Assembly: GCA_031290985.1 (NCBI GenBank)
Contig: JARLJW010000014.1
Location: forward strand, 124,001-188,000
Origin: Verrucomicrobiia bacterium
GTDB lineage: Bacteria > Verrucomicrobiota > Verrucomicrobiia > Limisphaerales > UBA11358
Reading direction: 5' to 3'
Length of the DNA stretch: 64,000 nucleotides
Shown: positions 63,513 to 64,000 of the stretch, piece after piece
Position numbering within the stretch: position 1 is the stretch's first letter
How the letters are laid out: every line of letters starts with the position of its first letter
Position numbers and translations under genes: made by a program
Notes under the pieces: model-generated
Databases searched by the model: none
What the model was told of the DNA's origin: nothing
The model's input: the letters and a program-made list of their open reading frames with translations, nothing else

Positions 63513-63884
63513 ATGTCGCAACCGCTCGCGCTGGTTTTTTACGAACGCCTGATGCCCGGAAGCCAGTTGTTGAACCGGCTGCAGGACCTGAGCTATCGCG
63601 TCCTGGCCGTCAACAACGCCGCCCTGCTGGCGGCCACGGCCAAGCGCGAGATGCCGCTGCTGCTGCTGGCGGATTTCAAGGCGCGGGCGGATGTGCGGAC
63701 GGCCATCGAAAAAATCAAGGCGGACCCGGCCACGGCACACCTGCCGGTGATCGCCTTTGCGCCGGACGATGAGCCGGAACTGCTTGATATAGCCAAGCTT
63801 GCGGGGGCGAACTTCGCCATCGGCGAATCCGCCCTGGGCGGGCACCTGCCACAATTGCTGGATCAGGCCCTTCACCTGGAGTGA
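63513..63884 (+). CDS. Degenerate receiver (CheY-like) protein
   Basis: A 123-residue protein with the alternating strand-helix pattern of a receiver: LALVFYERLMPG, MPLLLLADFKARADV, HLPVIAFAPDDEP, GANFAIGESALGGHLPQLLD. Asp54 stands where the phosphoacceptor lies, but the N-terminal acidic pair is replaced by Tyr-Glu and the usual C-terminal Lys-Pro is absent. It may act without phosphorylation. It is divergent from the VWA gene. Confidence 0.7.
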   Translation: MSQPLALVFYERLMPGSQLLNRLQDLSYRVLAVNNAALLAATAKREMPLLLLADFKARADVRTAIEKIKADPATAHLPVIAFAPDDEPELLDIAKLAGANFAIGESALGGHLPQLLDQALHLE

Positions 63885-63984
63885 ACCCGCTGCGGGTGCC
63901 GGCCAATTGGGGGCATTTTGGGTGAACAACTTTCCCTTGACGTGGAGATGATTTGTTTTCATAGTCGTATTGCAACACCGAGGC

Positions 63985-64000
63985 ATGAGTATTTGGGCAA
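63985..64000 (+). CDS. Possible start of a truncated gene
   Basis: An ATG at 63985 opens a frame MSIWA that runs off the window. The 100-base spacer before it has no other gene. There is not enough sequence to identify the product or to be sure that it is real. Confidence 0.25.

Overview
The window is high-GC, densely coded bacterial chromosome. It most likely comes from the Verrucomicrobiota, probably a Pedosphaera/Limisphaera-like lineage. That is an inference from several traits seen together: pseudopilins with the [18 protein letters not shown] signature, a PEP-CTERM protein, large secreted glycosidases and beta-strand-repeat proteins, a shared C-terminal module ending in FY-x-L, and short palindromic repeats. 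No rRNA, tRNA, insertion sequence, prophage or CRISPR array was recognised.

Layout. 1-3516: the end of a YHS protein, then DoxX, DinB, a DedA/ATP-grasp fusion and an NRDE protein. 3847-26010: a polysaccharide-utilisation region. It holds GH95 and GH36 glycosidases (minus strand), a triple-repeat secreted protein, an AraC regulator, and a plus-strand run of GH29 alpha-L-fucosidase, sodium:solute symporter and five enzymes that complete the non-phosphorylative L-fucose route to pyruvate and L-lactate. A minus-strand run of pseudopilin, giant clan-D glycosidase and SGNH esterase follows. A conserved element of about 41 bp lies in front of three of these transcription units (8650, 11970, and 25970 on the opposite strand) and probably defines a regulon.

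26515-40646: a molybdenum region. A ModE-like DNA-binding protein is followed by a near-perfect Mo-box. Downstream of the box are a pseudopilin, a tungstate/molybdate-type binding lipoprotein, two paralogous surface proteins with different C-terminal tails, and modABC. Cofactor genes follow (mogA/moaB, moaC, moeA on minus; moaA, moaD, moaE on plus), with two MOSC proteins around an XRE-cupin regulator and an amino-acid permease. This Mo-box-linked uptake operon containing surface and pseudopilin genes is the best candidate for an undescribed system.

40629-56878: nitroreductase, a sugar-dehydrogenase/diheme-cytochrome fusion, an acetyltransferase, lipA, glutaredoxin, gcvH, gcvT, an NfnAB-like pair, a flavin reductase, ParA, and a tightly overlapped polyprenyl synthase / ECF sigma / anti-sigma-like set. 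Next come an outer-membrane lipoprotein, a small membrane protein and a CBS protein. 57053-63376: a five-gene minus-strand operon of VWA, SIMPL, 'HEWGTF' secreted protein, histidine kinase and response regulator. Palindromic repeats have been absorbed into the kinase reading frame. The window ends with a degenerate receiver protein and a possible truncated gene.
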